From positions 62,001 to 126,000 of the forward strand of contig NZ_MVIM01000002.1 of assembly GCF_002086795.1 (NCBI RefSeq): a stretch of 64,000 nt of DNA. Reading direction: 5' to 3'. Shown one piece after another: positions 28,056 to 36,800 of this stretch. The position numbers and the translations under genes are program-made. The notes beneath the pieces were generated by a model. It saw nothing but the letters and a program-made list of their open reading frames with translations. It was not told the DNA's origin and searched no databases. Each line of letters starts with the position of its first letter. Position 1 is the stretch's first letter. This DNA comes from Mycolicibacterium tusciae (GTDB taxonomy: Bacteria > Actinomycetota > Actinomycetes > Mycobacteriales > Mycobacteriaceae).

Positions 28056-30251
28056 ATGTCAGTCGTCGAACTCTCGGTGGACGGCATGACGTGCGCGTCG
28101 TGCGCCAACCGAATCGAGAGGAAACTCAACAAGATCGAGGGCGTCATCGCCACGGTCAACTTCGCAACCGAGAAAGCCAGGGTTGAGTTCGGCGACGACG
28201 TGACCGCTGAACAACTCGTAGCGACGGTGGCGGACGCCGGCTATCAGGCGCACCTTCCGGTGCCGGATCCCGTGGTGGCCGAAGATGATCCGACCGCCGC
28301 GCTGCGGACCCGGTTGCTGATCTGCCTGGCGCTGACGGTGCCGGTCGTCGCGATGGCGATGGTGCCCGCATGGCAGTTCACGTACTGGCAGTGGTTGTCG
28401 TTGACATTGGCTGCACCGGTGGTCATCTGGGGTGCATGGCCGTTCCACCGGGCGGCGTGGGCGAACCTGCGGCACGGCACCGCCACCATGGACACGCTCA
28501 TCTCGATGGGCACGCTGGCGGCGCTGGGGTGGTCGATTTACGCGCTGTTCTGGGGCACCGCGGGCACGCCCGGGATGACTCACGCGTTCGAGCTGACCAT
28601 CGGCCGCACCGACGGCAGCGGCAACATCTATCTCGAGGCCGCCGCGGGCGTCACCACCTTCATCCTCGCCGGGCGCTACTTCGAGGTCCGGTCCAAGCGA
28701 CGCGCGGGCGCGGCGCTGCGGGCGCTGCTCGAGCTCGGAGCCAAGGATGTGACGGTCCGCAGAGACGGTGCCGAGCAGCGCATCCCGATCGATGCACTGA
28801 CGGTCGGCGACGAGTTCGTCGTGCGTCCTGGCGAGAAGATCGCCACCGACGGTGTGGTGGTCGAGGGGCGCTCCGCGGTCGACGCGTCGCTGCTGACCGG
28901 GGAGTCGGTGCCGGTTGAGGTCGAACCGGGTTCCGAGGTGGTCGGTGCCACCGTCAACGCCGATGGCAGGTTGGTGGTACGGGCGAGCAGGGTCGGCTCC
29001 GACACTGCGCTGGCGCAGATCAGCAGGCTCGTCGAGGACGCCCAGAACGGCAAAGCGCGAGCCCAGCGGTTGGCGGACCGGATCTCGGGTGTGTTCGTGC
29101 CGATCGTCATCGCGTTGTCCGTTGCGACGCTGGGCTTCTGGATCGGCACGGGCGGACCGATCGCGGCGGCGTTCACCGCGGCGGTGGCGGTGCTGATCAT
29201 CGCGTGCCCCTGCGCGCTGGGTCTGGCGACGCCGACGGCGTTGATGGTCGGCACGGGCCGGGGTGCGCAGCTGGGCATTTTGATCAAGGGTCCGGAGGTA
29301 CTCGAGTCCACGGACCGGGTCGACACCATCCTCTTGGACAAGACCGGCACGGTCACGACCGGCACGATGACCCTGGTCGACGTGATCGCCGCCGAGGGTG
29401 TGCGCACCGACGAGGTCCTGCGGCTCGCAGGTGCACTCGAGGAGGCATCCGAGCATCCGGTCGCGAAGGCGATCGCGGCCGGTGCACACGCGAAGGTCGG
29501 CGATCTGCCTGCGGCAGTGGACTTCACCAATCTGCGCGGCCTCGGTGTCCAAGGTGTTGTCGACGGCGTCGATGTGACGGTCGGGCGGGCGCGACTGTTC
29601 ACGCAGATGCCCGAGGAGCTCGCAGAGTCCATGCGCCTGGCGGAATCCGAGGGATCGACCGCGGTCGCGGTCGGCCGGGACGGGGCGGCCCTTGGCGTGT
29701 TGGTGGTCGCCGACGCGGTCAAGCCGACATCAGCCGATGCCGTCAAAGAGCTTCGTGCGCTGGGACTTACGCCGATCCTGCTCACCGGAGACAACGAGGC
29801 GACGGCCCGCACGGTAGCGGCCGAGGTGGGAATCGACGAGGTGATCGCCGAGGTACTGCCTACCGAGAAGGTCGACGTCGTCAAGCGACTGCAGGCCGAC
29901 GGCAAAATCGTCGCGATGGTGGGTGACGGTGTCAACGATGCGGCCGCGCTCGCACAGGCCGATCTGGGGCTGGCGATGGGCAGCGGCGCGGACGTAGCGA
30001 TCGAGGCGAGCGACCTGACGCTGGTCCGCAATGACCTACGCACCGTCGGTGATGCCATCCGATTGTCTCGCAGGACGCTGGCGACGATCAAGGGCAATTT
30101 GTTCTGGGCGTTCGCCTACAACGTGGCAGCGTTGCCGTTGGCGGCGGCCGGCCTGCTCAACCCGATGATCGCGGGCGCCGCAATGGCTTTCAGCTCCGTC
30201 TTCGTCGTCAGCAACAGCCTGCGACTGCGCCGGTTCAAACCGTCGCGATAG
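28056..30251 (+). CDS. copA: Copper-exporting P1B-type ATPase CopA
   Basis: A 731-residue inner-membrane Cu(I) efflux pump. It has an N-terminal HMA domain with GMTCASC (C13, C16), TM helices with the intramembrane CPC motif (IIACPCALG), phosphorylation site DKTGT, HP motif SEHPVAKA, hinge GDGVNDAAA, and C-terminal YN and MAFSS motifs that complete the Cu(I) site. All catalytic motifs are intact and the length is normal. It is the last gene of the copZ operon, and its stop abuts the stop of the convergent SDR gene. Similar to mycobacterial CtpV-type pumps; exact orthology was not checked. Confidence 0.94.
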   Translation: MSVVELSVDGMTCASCANRIERKLNKIEGVIATVNFATEKARVEFGDDVTAEQLVATVADAGYQAHLPVPDPVVAEDDPTAALRTRLLICLALTVPVVAMAMVPAWQFTYWQWLSLTLAAPVVIWGAWPFHRAAWANLRHGTATMDTLISMGTLAALGWSIYALFWGTAGTPGMTHAFELTIGRTDGSGNIYLEAAAGVTTFILAGRYFEVRSKRRAGAALRALLELGAKDVTVRRDGAEQRIPIDALTVGDEFVVRPGEKIATDGVVVEGRSAVDASLLTGESVPVEVEPGSEVVGATVNADGRLVVRASRVGSDTALAQISRLVEDAQNGKARAQRLADRISGVFVPIVIALSVATLGFWIGTGGPIAAAFTAAVAVLIIACPCALGLATPTALMVGTGRGAQLGILIKGPEVLESTDRVDTILLDKTGTVTTGTMTLVDVIAAEGVRTDEVLRLAGALEEASEHPVAKAIAAGAHAKVGDLPAAVDFTNLRGLGVQGVVDGVDVTVGRARLFTQMPEELAESMRLAESEGSTAVAVGRDGAALGVLVVADAVKPTSADAVKELRALGLTPILLTGDNEATARTVAAEVGIDEVIAEVLPTEKVDVVKRLQADGKIVAMVGDGVNDAAALAQADLGLAMGSGADVAIEASDLTLVRNDLRTVGDAIRLSRRTLATIKGNLFWAFAYNVAALPLAAAGLLNPMIAGAAMAFSSVFVVSNSLRLRRFKPSR

Positions 30252-31151
30252 TCAGCCGATCAGCTCGGGGTGGAACTTGGCCGCCATTCGACGCAAGCCG
30301 TCTTTCCAGTCGACCGTCGCGGGCCCGATCAGCTCGCGCATATACGAGACGTCCAGCGGATTTCCGCGCAGAGCCTGATCGCTTTCCTCGAACCTCGGCT
30401 CCGCACCCACGAGCGAACCCAGGTATGCGCACCATTCCTGGATGCTGACGTACTGCTCGCTGGCCCAGTTGACGGTGGTCGCCGGAACCGACGCGACCTC
30501 GAGAAGTTTCGGGATGGTGGCGATGATGTCGTCCTCGTGCATCAGGTTGTAGCGGGCGGGCCCACCTGGCGGGACCGGGATCGGCGAGCCGCCCAGCATC
30601 ATCTCCATATGGAAGAACGGCCACCCGCCGTTGTCGCCGTAGGGGACGTTCAGGCGAGCGATCACGCTCGGGATGCGCAGAGCGCGCGCCATGGTGCGGA
30701 CGACGACCTCACCCGCGATCTTCGAGATGGAATACGTTGGGAACATTGGCTTGTGGTTGTCCCCGAGGACGGCGCGTTCAGAACGGGGGGCGTCGTCGGG
30801 TGGGTCATAGACGGCGCCCGACGAGCAGTGCAGGAAACCCTTCGCTTCGCGGCAGTGCGCCATCAGGAGTCCGACCGACTCCGCGTTGGCGGCAAGATCC
30901 TTGTCCCACCTACCGCTCTTGGCCACCGCCAGGTTGATGACGTAGTCGAAGTCCGTCGGCAGCCCGGTGAAGTCGCCGCTGGCCAGGTTGACCGTCTCGC
31001 AGCGCACCCCTGACTTTTCGAGGTCGGCCCTGCCCGCGGAGTCGGTGAAGCGGGCGATCCCCCACACCTCGTTGTCGGCCGCGAGGGCCTTGGCGACGGG
31101 AACGGCGACCTGCCCGGTGGGACCGGTGATGAGGATCTTTGTACCGCGCAT
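30252..31151 (-). CDS. NAD-dependent epimerase/dehydratase (extended SDR)
   Basis: A 299-residue Rossmann-fold protein beginning at ATG 31151, where the sequence KILITGPTGQVAVPV gives the nucleotide-binding GxxGxxA motif. The catalytic YSISK (Tyr-x3-Lys) follows SSGAVYDPP. The C-terminal part with NLMHEDDI and NWASEQYVSIQEW resembles nucleotide-sugar or hydroxysteroid-type extended SDRs. The substrate is undetermined. A longer frame upstream has no family features and is not used. Confidence 0.85.
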   Translation of the reverse strand: MRGTKILITGPTGQVAVPVAKALAADNEVWGIARFTDSAGRADLEKSGVRCETVNLASGDFTGLPTDFDYVINLAVAKSGRWDKDLAANAESVGLLMAHCREAKGFLHCSSGAVYDPPDDAPRSERAVLGDNHKPMFPTYSISKIAGEVVVRTMARALRIPSVIARLNVPYGDNGGWPFFHMEMMLGGSPIPVPPGGPARYNLMHEDDIIATIPKLLEVASVPATTVNWASEQYVSIQEWCAYLGSLVGAEPRFEESDQALRGNPLDVSYMRELIGPATVDWKDGLRRMAAKFHPELIG

Positions 31152-31180
31152 CGGCTGATCGTAAGCGACCGCGGTGTCGG

Positions 31181-31594
31181 TCAGAGGGTGGCGTTGACGG
31201 GTCCGAGCAACAGACAGTTGGGATCTGTCGTGTAGTCGAAGACCGCGCTGCAGCCCCTGCCCGATGCCTCGTAGACCAGGCCCGGCGTGTACGGCTCGAA
31301 GTACACCTGCGCGGGAGCCGCGTCCCGGGACTGTGTGCAGTGGTCGGACTGGCCCTGGATGGACAGGCAGGCCACGCCATACCTGGGTTTCCACGGAGCC
31401 AGGCAGCCGGCGGGAGTCAGCGTGGCGGTCACCTTGGCCACACCGTCGACCTGGACGACCTGCGGCGCCGAAAGCGTGAAGTTGCACGGACCCGGATTCG
31501 GCGGCGGCAGGGGCAGGGCCTGGGCCGCACCCGCACCGGCGAACCCCGCGGTCAGCACAACCGCTGAGATCAGCCCCATAATCACCCGGCGCAT
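31181..31594 (-). CDS. Secreted hypothetical protein
   Basis: A 137-residue protein with a clear signal peptide (MRRVIMGLISAVVLTAGFAG, cleavage near AQA-L). The start at 31594 is chosen for the signal; a further ATG ten codons upstream is possible. The mature part begins with a proline-rich PLPPPNPGP, carries six cysteines in pairs (CNF, GCLAP, ACLS, HCTQ, GCSA, NCLL) suggesting disulfides, and ends at LGPVNATL. No family recognised. It is codirectional with the SDR gene, 29 bp upstream of it. Confidence 0.72.
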   Translation of the reverse strand: MRRVIMGLISAVVLTAGFAGAGAAQALPLPPPNPGPCNFTLSAPQVVQVDGVAKVTATLTPAGCLAPWKPRYGVACLSIQGQSDHCTQSRDAAPAQVYFEPYTPGLVYEASGRGCSAVFDYTTDPNCLLLGPVNATL

Positions 31595-31654
31595 CTCTGG
31601 ATCGTAAACCCAGGGCCGTCGCATCCGGGCTGATCTGCGTGTAGCAAATACCGC

Positions 31655-32770
31655 TCAGGTCGACCGACGGACGCGAAACAGCTTGACGTCGGATGAGATG
31701 CCCTTGAGACGGCGCGCACCCGCGAAGGACCACGCGAATCGCTCGTCGTCGCCGATGGCCTCGCGCGTCGACTCCGACACCAAAACCGAACCGGGGCGGG
31801 CGGCGCCGGTCACCCGGCTGGCGAGATTCACCGGACTGCCGAACCAGTCGCCGGCCCGGCTGACGGCCATGCCGGTCGCCATGCCGGCCCTGAGCCTGGG
31901 GTATTCGTCGTCGCCCTCTGTCGCCTCGACCAGTGTCATCATGGCCTCGAGCAGCGGCACCGGCTCGGCACTGACGAGCATGACTTCGTCGCCGATGGTC
32001 TTGATGAAACGCACCGGCGGGACCGCGGCCTCGTGCGCGAGGTCGGCCAGGCGGTGCGCGAGCCGTTCGAGGTCTTGCGGCGGCACCACTTCGCCCAGCC
32101 GCGTGAATCCGACGAGGTCGGCGAACGCGATGCTTACCAGGCGGGCTCCGGGAAGGCGTTGCCCCTCCGCCATTTCCGATGCGGTGATGGCCTCGGTCTC
32201 CAGCAGATGTCGCAGCTGAAGCCGCAACATCTCCTGGATCATGGGACCGAGCAACGGCGCCGCCTCGGCGACGAGCATTCTCGAATTCTTCGCGATGGTC
32301 AGCTCGGTGGCCGTCGGCTCGAGAATGGTGGCCAGACCCGCGTAGCGCATCACCTCTGCCGCCCGCGACAGGCCGTCGGCCAACAGTCGGGTGATCTGTA
32401 CGAGCTGATCGGGTTCGATTCCGAGTTCGATGAAGCGTTGCCCATAGGCCGCGGCTTCGGCGTCCGCACGCGAGTGCACGGCGGCGTCGGGATCGTCCAC
32501 GGTCGGCAGGCCGATTGCGCGTTGCAAGCGCTGGAGCAGCTCCAGGTCGATGCCGGTCTTCTCGCAGGTCTCACGGGCCGACACGTAGGTTCCGTCCTCA
32601 CCCAGAACTCGGCGAGCGGCGAGCAACATCGGCATGAACGACGCTCTGATCTGGTCGACAGTGAAGCCTTCGGCGAGCAGCCACCCGATGAGTTCAGCCC
32701 GCTCCGTCCGGGCCGTGCCGTCGAGACCGTCGAGCAGCCCGGACGCCTCGATGTCGAAATCTTCGGCCAC
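31655..32770 (-). CDS. Class III adenylate cyclase with N-terminal autoinhibitory domain (Rv1264-like)
   Basis: A 371-residue soluble cyclase making cAMP. The N-terminal ~200 residues are all-helical without TM segments, like the pH-sensing regulatory domain of M. tuberculosis Rv1264. The catalytic domain has FADLVGFT (first metal Asp), [10 protein letters not shown] (adenine-selecting Lys and second metal Asp) and [10 protein letters not shown] (transition-state Asn and Arg), so all canonical residues are present. The neighbouring amidase gene matches Rv1263, which supports orthology. It is divergent from a DNA glycosylase gene with only 41 bp between starts. Confidence 0.92.
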   Translation of the reverse strand: MAEDFDIEASGLLDGLDGTARTERAELIGWLLAEGFTVDQIRASFMPMLLAARRVLGEDGTYVSARETCEKTGIDLELLQRLQRAIGLPTVDDPDAAVHSRADAEAAAYGQRFIELGIEPDQLVQITRLLADGLSRAAEVMRYAGLATILEPTATELTIAKNSRMLVAEAAPLLGPMIQEMLRLQLRHLLETEAITASEMAEGQRLPGARLVSIAFADLVGFTRLGEVVPPQDLERLAHRLADLAHEAAVPPVRFIKTIGDEVMLVSAEPVPLLEAMMTLVEATEGDDEYPRLRAGMATGMAVSRAGDWFGSPVNLASRVTGAARPGSVLVSESTREAIGDDERFAWSFAGARRLKGISSDVKLFRVRRST

Positions 32771-32811
32771 GGGCTCAACGTATACCGCGGCGCCGTGCGA
32801 TATTCGGCTCC

Positions 32812-33309
32812 ATGGCCGCGCCAGAGGTGCATGGGCTCCCGCCGATCGTCGGCGAGGGGGCGCACACGTTGATCCTCGGCAACATGCTGAGCGTGATGTC
32901 GGTGGCGTCCCAGCAGTACTACGGCAACCCCCGCAACGCGTTCTGGCGGATCACCGGTGAGCTGTTCGGGTTCGCCGCCGACGATCCTTACGACGAACGC
33001 AGCGCTGCGCTGGTCGCCAACGGCATCGCTGTGTGGGACGTGCTGAAATCATGCAGGCGCAAGGGCAGCCTGGATTCCGCTGTCGAGCCGGACAGCATGG
33101 TGGGCAACGACTTTGGAGGACTATTCGTCGCGCATCCGGGCATCAGACGAATCTTCTTCAACGGCGCCGCCGCCGAGAAGAACTTCAATCGATTTGCCCG
33201 TGTCGCACCGGACCTGCCGTACCGGCGGCTTCCGTCGACGAGTCCAGCGCAGACCATGCGCTACGAGGACAAACTGAAAGCCTGGCGTGACGCGTTGACC
33301 GCGCGTTAG
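32812..33309 (+). CDS. DNA-deoxyinosine glycosylase (MUG/UDG superfamily)
   Basis: A 165-residue UDG-fold protein. [12 protein letters not shown] corresponds to motif 1 and [14 protein letters not shown] is the distinctive signature of the hypoxanthine/deoxyinosine glycosylase subfamily. [10 protein letters not shown] and [11 protein letters not shown] mark the C-terminal motif. Predicted to excise deaminated purine bases from DNA. It is divergent from the cyclase gene, and its last 4 bp overlap the convergent amidase gene. The assignment to deoxyinosine rather than uracil activity rests on the subfamily motif only. Confidence 0.87.
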   Translation: MAAPEVHGLPPIVGEGAHTLILGNMLSVMSVASQQYYGNPRNAFWRITGELFGFAADDPYDERSAALVANGIAVWDVLKSCRRKGSLDSAVEPDSMVGNDFGGLFVAHPGIRRIFFNGAAAEKNFNRFARVAPDLPYRRLPSTSPAQTMRYEDKLKAWRDALTAR

Positions 33310-34682
33310 GACACCGGTGGGCGGCGATCAGCCCACGGCCGCACTTTCTCGATCTGTGCGCTCAGCGACAGCAGGGTCGCCTCGTCGAACGGCCGGCCGA
33401 CCAGCTGGATCGACGTCGGTATTCCGTTGTCGTCGAAGCCCCACGGCACGACGGCGGCCGGCTGGCCCGTGGCATTGAACATCGCCTGGAACGGCACCCG
33501 GGCCGCGACCAACGCAAGCGTCGAGAGAGCGCCGCGGCGATGGTAGGCGCCGATGCGTGACGGGCCCATCGCCGTGCCCGGCGTGATGAGGACGTCCACG
33601 TCGTCGAAGATCGAGTTGACGCGTTCGGCGATGCCGGTTTCCGCGCCCCTGATTCGCTTCATGCGCTCGTCGGAGATCAACGAACCGATTCGCGCGAAGT
33701 TCCGGGTGCGGGGCTCGAGCCGCTGCGGCCGGAGCAGGGTCTGGACGTCGTCGTGCGCGCCGCGGAAGTACCGGGACAACGCGTGGGCGATTGCAGTCGA
33801 CGGATAGTCGGGATCGCGGATGACGACCTGATGCCCGAGCTCACGCAACAGCCCTATCGCCTCCTCGAGCGCGACTCGCTGCGGAGCGCCTACCCGCGTC
33901 ACCACCCCCGTGGGAACCTTGCTGCTCACCGCAATCCTAAGCCTCCCAGGCTCTTTCGCGGCAGCACGGACGAAGCCGGATCCGCCGCTCGTCGCGTCGA
34001 GGAACAGAGCGGCGTCTTCGACGGTCCGAGCGATCGGACCGTTGACGGTCAAACCGTTCCAGGCGTCGTCGTGCGGGGCCATCGGGACCCGGTCCCGCTG
34101 CGGCTTGAGGCCGAACAGTCCGCACCACGTCGACGGAATCCGGATTGATCCCATGCCGTCGGATCCCAATGCCATCGATGCGAGTCCCGCGGCGACCGCC
34201 GCGGCACTGCCGGCGCTGCTGCCACCCGGCGTGTAGTCCGTGTTCCACGGATTTCGGGTGGCACCGAACGTCGTCGTTTCCGCGAAGGGCCACAGCGTCA
34301 TCTCCGGCACGGCGGTCTTGCCGACGAGGACCGCGCCCGCTTCGCGAAGGCGACGGACGACTTCAGCGTCGGTGGTGCGAGCCGCGCCGTGGGCCGAGGT
34401 CCCAAAAGCCGTGATCTGTCCGGCGATGTCGACGTCGTCCTTGATGGCGATCGGTACACCGAGCAGCGGCAGTCGTTCACCGGCGTCGAGGCGGGCCTGT
34501 GCGACGGCCGCATGCTCGCGCGCGGTGTCGGCGAACACGACCCGGTAGGACCTGAGTTCGGGGTCGAAGCGACCGATGCGATCCAGATAGACATCGAGCA
34601 GCGCCGGCGCGGTGACGGTTCCGTCTGCGAGCATGCGGGCCTGCTGCGCGGCGCCTGCGAAGGCGAGTTCATGATCGTCCAT
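33306..34682 (-). CDS. amiB2: Amidase AmiB2
   Basis: Amidase-signature hydrolase of 458 residues. The Ser-cisSer-Lys triad is visible: Lys in IAIKDDVDI, the cis-Ser/nucleophile pair in GGSSAGSAAA and GSDGMGSIR. The ATG at 34682 is chosen because upstream residues lack family similarity and the N-terminal helix MDDHELAFAGAAQQ is typical. No signal peptide, so cytoplasmic. The natural amide substrate is unknown. Order and family match Rv1263 (amiB2), next to the Rv1264-type cyclase. Upstream lies the 480-bp AT-rich gap. Confidence 0.9.
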   Translation of the reverse strand: MDDHELAFAGAAQQARMLADGTVTAPALLDVYLDRIGRFDPELRSYRVVFADTAREHAAVAQARLDAGERLPLLGVPIAIKDDVDIAGQITAFGTSAHGAARTTDAEVVRRLREAGAVLVGKTAVPEMTLWPFAETTTFGATRNPWNTDYTPGGSSAGSAAAVAAGLASMALGSDGMGSIRIPSTWCGLFGLKPQRDRVPMAPHDDAWNGLTVNGPIARTVEDAALFLDATSGGSGFVRAAAKEPGRLRIAVSSKVPTGVVTRVGAPQRVALEEAIGLLRELGHQVVIRDPDYPSTAIAHALSRYFRGAHDDVQTLLRPQRLEPRTRNFARIGSLISDERMKRIRGAETGIAERVNSIFDDVDVLITPGTAMGPSRIGAYHRRGALSTLALVAARVPFQAMFNATGQPAAVVPWGFDDNGIPTSIQLVGRPFDEATLLSLSAQIEKVRPWADRRPPVS

Positions 34683-35165
34683 TGAGGCCGAAGCATAGAA
34701 CGGCAGCCGAGCGACAAAGTGGAAGTCCACGGAAGCCGTTTCAAGATCGCGGACCTTTGCGGGAGCCACGGCGCGACGCGCGACGCTTCGATGGTGTGCC
34801 CGGCTAGCGAACTGCCATGCCGCCCCTTGATGACCAGCAGTTAATTTTCAAGCCAGTGACCAGGCCGTCGATCAATGAAGGCCACCCGAATCGATCTGTT
34901 TGCAATTTACACATAGGGCAATTCTTGTTGCGGCCAAAAAGCGAAAACAATACTTTATGAAACGAAATTCAACGCTGTTCAAAGCCCTAAATCACATCCT
35001 AGTCGGTGCCGATACGAGTGATCGGTCTTCCACGGACTCTTTGCCACAAAATTTGAAATTCGTGCGCGGGAAACACAACTATGATCCTTGACACACCTTC
35101 TAGCAAAGATCTAGTGTCCGCACCACGCAACTGATCATGTCTCCAGCTCGGAAGAGGAGAAGCGG
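34683..35165. other. AT-rich intergenic region upstream of the repeat-protein gene
   Basis: A 483-bp gap between the divergent amidase gene and the Asn-rich repeat protein gene. From about 34840 to 35110 the composition is strikingly AT-rich compared with the rest of the window. It holds a sigma-A-like promoter (35088-35117) and a ribosome-binding GAGGAGA (35153-35159). A short open frame at 34900-35091 (63 codons, basic, no homology recognised) is probably fortuitous. No tRNA, terminal repeat or integrase remnant was seen. Confidence 0.7.
35088..35117 (+). promoter_or_regulatory. Predicted sigma-A-type promoter for the repeat-protein gene
   Basis: TTGACA at 35088-35093 and TAGTGT at 35112-35117 are separated by 18 bp, giving a consensus-like housekeeping promoter whose start would fall near 35124, about 40 bp before the ATG. 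Two CTAG sites (35100-35103 and 35111-35114) lie within it, flanked by GACAC and TGTC, so a small imperfect dyad overlaps the -10 box and could be an operator. Confidence 0.6.
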
Positions 35166-36680
35166 ATGGCTAGGGCTCGGCGCAATGCGCGCACGCGGCG
35201 AAAGACGGCGGGCGCCCACCGGAAGGTGCCTGCCCGGCGGACCGCACTCGCGAGCTCCGTGGCCGCCGGTGGTGCGGTGCTCGGTATCGGCGCAGCCTCC
35301 TACCTGGGCGCCCCCACAGCGGAAGCATTGTCGATACTGCTGCCCGGCCCGGAGGTCGATGGCGCCGGAAGCGCGACGCGAATCAACATTCTCGAAGGCA
35401 ACGTCTTCAATCCTCAGTTCGGGCTCGACGGGAACAACAGCAGCTCGAACCTGATCATCGGCAGCGCGGTGCTGAACCGGTGCTACAGCTTCATCGACCG
35501 ACTGCTGTCGCTACAGATCAACCTGAGCGGTACGACAGGCCGCGTCGTCAGCACTCAGGTCAACATCCTGTCCGACAACGTCTTGAACCCGCAGCTGAGC
35601 TTGTCCGGTGCGAACATGAGCAACAACGTGCGCGTCGCCAACGTCGCGATGGACAACGGAAACGACACCGTCAGCGACGTGACAGGGACTGCACTCGGGG
35701 CAGGCAACGGCAACACCGTTCAGTACTCACTCCTGTCCGGAAACATCTTCAATCCCCAGATCAGCCTGATCGGCGCCAACATCAGCAACAACGTCACCGT
35801 CACCAACGTCGCGATGGATAACGGAAACAACAGCGTCGCAACGACGTCAGGCGGCTTACTGCCGTTCCTGGGCGGTGGAGCCGGCAACGGCAACTCCGCT
35901 CAGTTCTCCCTCTTCTCCGGCAACATCTTCAACCCGCAGACGAGCCTCACCGGCGAAAACATCAGCAACAACGTCACCGTCACCAACATCGCGATGGGCA
36001 ACGGCAACGGCAGCCAGGCAATCTCGACGGTCGGTAATTCGTTGGGCTCGTTCGTGTTCGGCGGCGGTAATGGCAACAGCCACCAGTACGGGTCCTTCGT
36101 ATCCAATATCTCGAATCCGCAGTGGACATTGGGCGGCGGTAACACGAGTAACAACTCAGCCACCACCAATACCGCTGACGGCAACGGAAACGGGAGCACC
36201 AACGCCGTGACGGGTGGTGGTCTGGGCAGCGTGGTCACCGGGACCGGCAACGGCAACACGAACCAGGTGGCAAACGGCTCGGGCAACATCCACAACGACC
36301 AGGTGAATATCGGTCCCGGCACCGGCGCCCCGGGGGGTTCGAGCACCACCGCTGCGAAGGACTTCGAGGACGTCATGTCCCTTGTCTCAGGCTCTGCCGA
36401 TGCCGATGTCGATGCCCGGACCGCAAACTCGAGCCTCGCATCCGCGGCCAGACCGTTCCGCATCAACCGTCAGAGTCAGCAAGAGCGACGAGAGTTGTTC
36501 TCTTTCAGCCGAACTGGCGCACGAGCCACGTCGGCGACCCCCGACAATGCCCCGCACGGCGCGGACGGCGACAGCGCGGCGACCGGTGTCACTGGCGGTG
36601 TCACCGCCGGTGGCGGCGGCAATGACGACGGTGGAGCAAGCGACAACGGCGGCGATGGCAACGGCGATTCCGCCGCCTGA
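35166..36680 (+). CDS. Secreted Asn/Gly-rich repeat protein, probable beta-solenoid
   Basis: A 504-residue protein preceded by a good ribosome-binding site. A long basic n-region (1-27) leads into a hydrophobic stretch (28-52) with cleavage likely after AEA. Residues about 71-385 contain six repeats of about 60 residues, each with a core like SGNIFNPQ-SL-GAN-SNNV-V-N-A-DNGN and ending GNGN; NPQ or NDQ recurs at 82, 141, 196, 256, 317 and 377. Short strand-like units of 11-12 residues inside each repeat suggest a parallel beta-helix with Asn ladders. The C-terminal 60 residues are Asp/Gly-rich. No PE domain, sortase motif or lipobox is present. Function unknown; surface or matrix role inferred. 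Confidence 0.8.
   Translation: MARARRNARTRRKTAGAHRKVPARRTALASSVAAGGAVLGIGAASYLGAPTAEALSILLPGPEVDGAGSATRINILEGNVFNPQFGLDGNNSSSNLIIGSAVLNRCYSFIDRLLSLQINLSGTTGRVVSTQVNILSDNVLNPQLSLSGANMSNNVRVANVAMDNGNDTVSDVTGTALGAGNGNTVQYSLLSGNIFNPQISLIGANISNNVTVTNVAMDNGNNSVATTSGGLLPFLGGGAGNGNSAQFSLFSGNIFNPQTSLTGENISNNVTVTNIAMGNGNGSQAISTVGNSLGSFVFGGGNGNSHQYGSFVSNISNPQWTLGGGNTSNNSATTNTADGNGNGSTNAVTGGGLGSVVTGTGNGNTNQVANGSGNIHNDQVNIGPGTGAPGGSSTTAAKDFEDVMSLVSGSADADVDARTANSSLASAARPFRINRQSQQERRELFSFSRTGARATSATPDNAPHGADGDSAATGVTGGVTAGGGGNDDGGASDNGGDGNGDSAA
35376..36320 (+). repeat. Six coding repeats of about 180 bp
   Basis: In-frame imperfect repeats encoding the 60-residue units. Spacing between successive NPQ/NDQ motifs is 59, 55, 60, 61 and 60 residues. 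Units two to four are the most alike; the first and last are the most diverged, and the sixth is partial. The period is a multiple of three throughout, so this is protein-level duplication rather than a noncoding satellite. Confidence 0.85.
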
Positions 36681-36800
36681 TTCGAAGGGTTTCCAGGGAG
36701 GTGTGGATGAAGTGACATCGGGCAGCAGTGTGGGAGATAACGCACTGCCTCCGGCGCCATAAATATCGGCATAGAGCAAAAGCAAAGGAGCTCAAGCGGA

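Noticed and set aside
28676-30097. Long minus-strand open frame opposite copA
   Set aside because: Ser/Ala/Thr-rich shadow without motifs, complementary to intact CopA catalytic motifs.
34900-35091. 63-codon open frame in the AT-rich gap
   Set aside because: No ribosome-binding site, a skewed basic composition, and it overlaps promoter elements; open by chance in AT-rich DNA.
35376-36320. Possible CRISPR-like or satellite repeat
   Set aside because: Units are about 180 bp, diverged and in frame with a signal-peptide protein; there are no short identical repeats with unique spacers.
36716-36750. Imperfect inverted repeat between the two Asn-rich genes
   Set aside because: The stem needs a bulge and has no T-tract, so it does not support a separate terminator.
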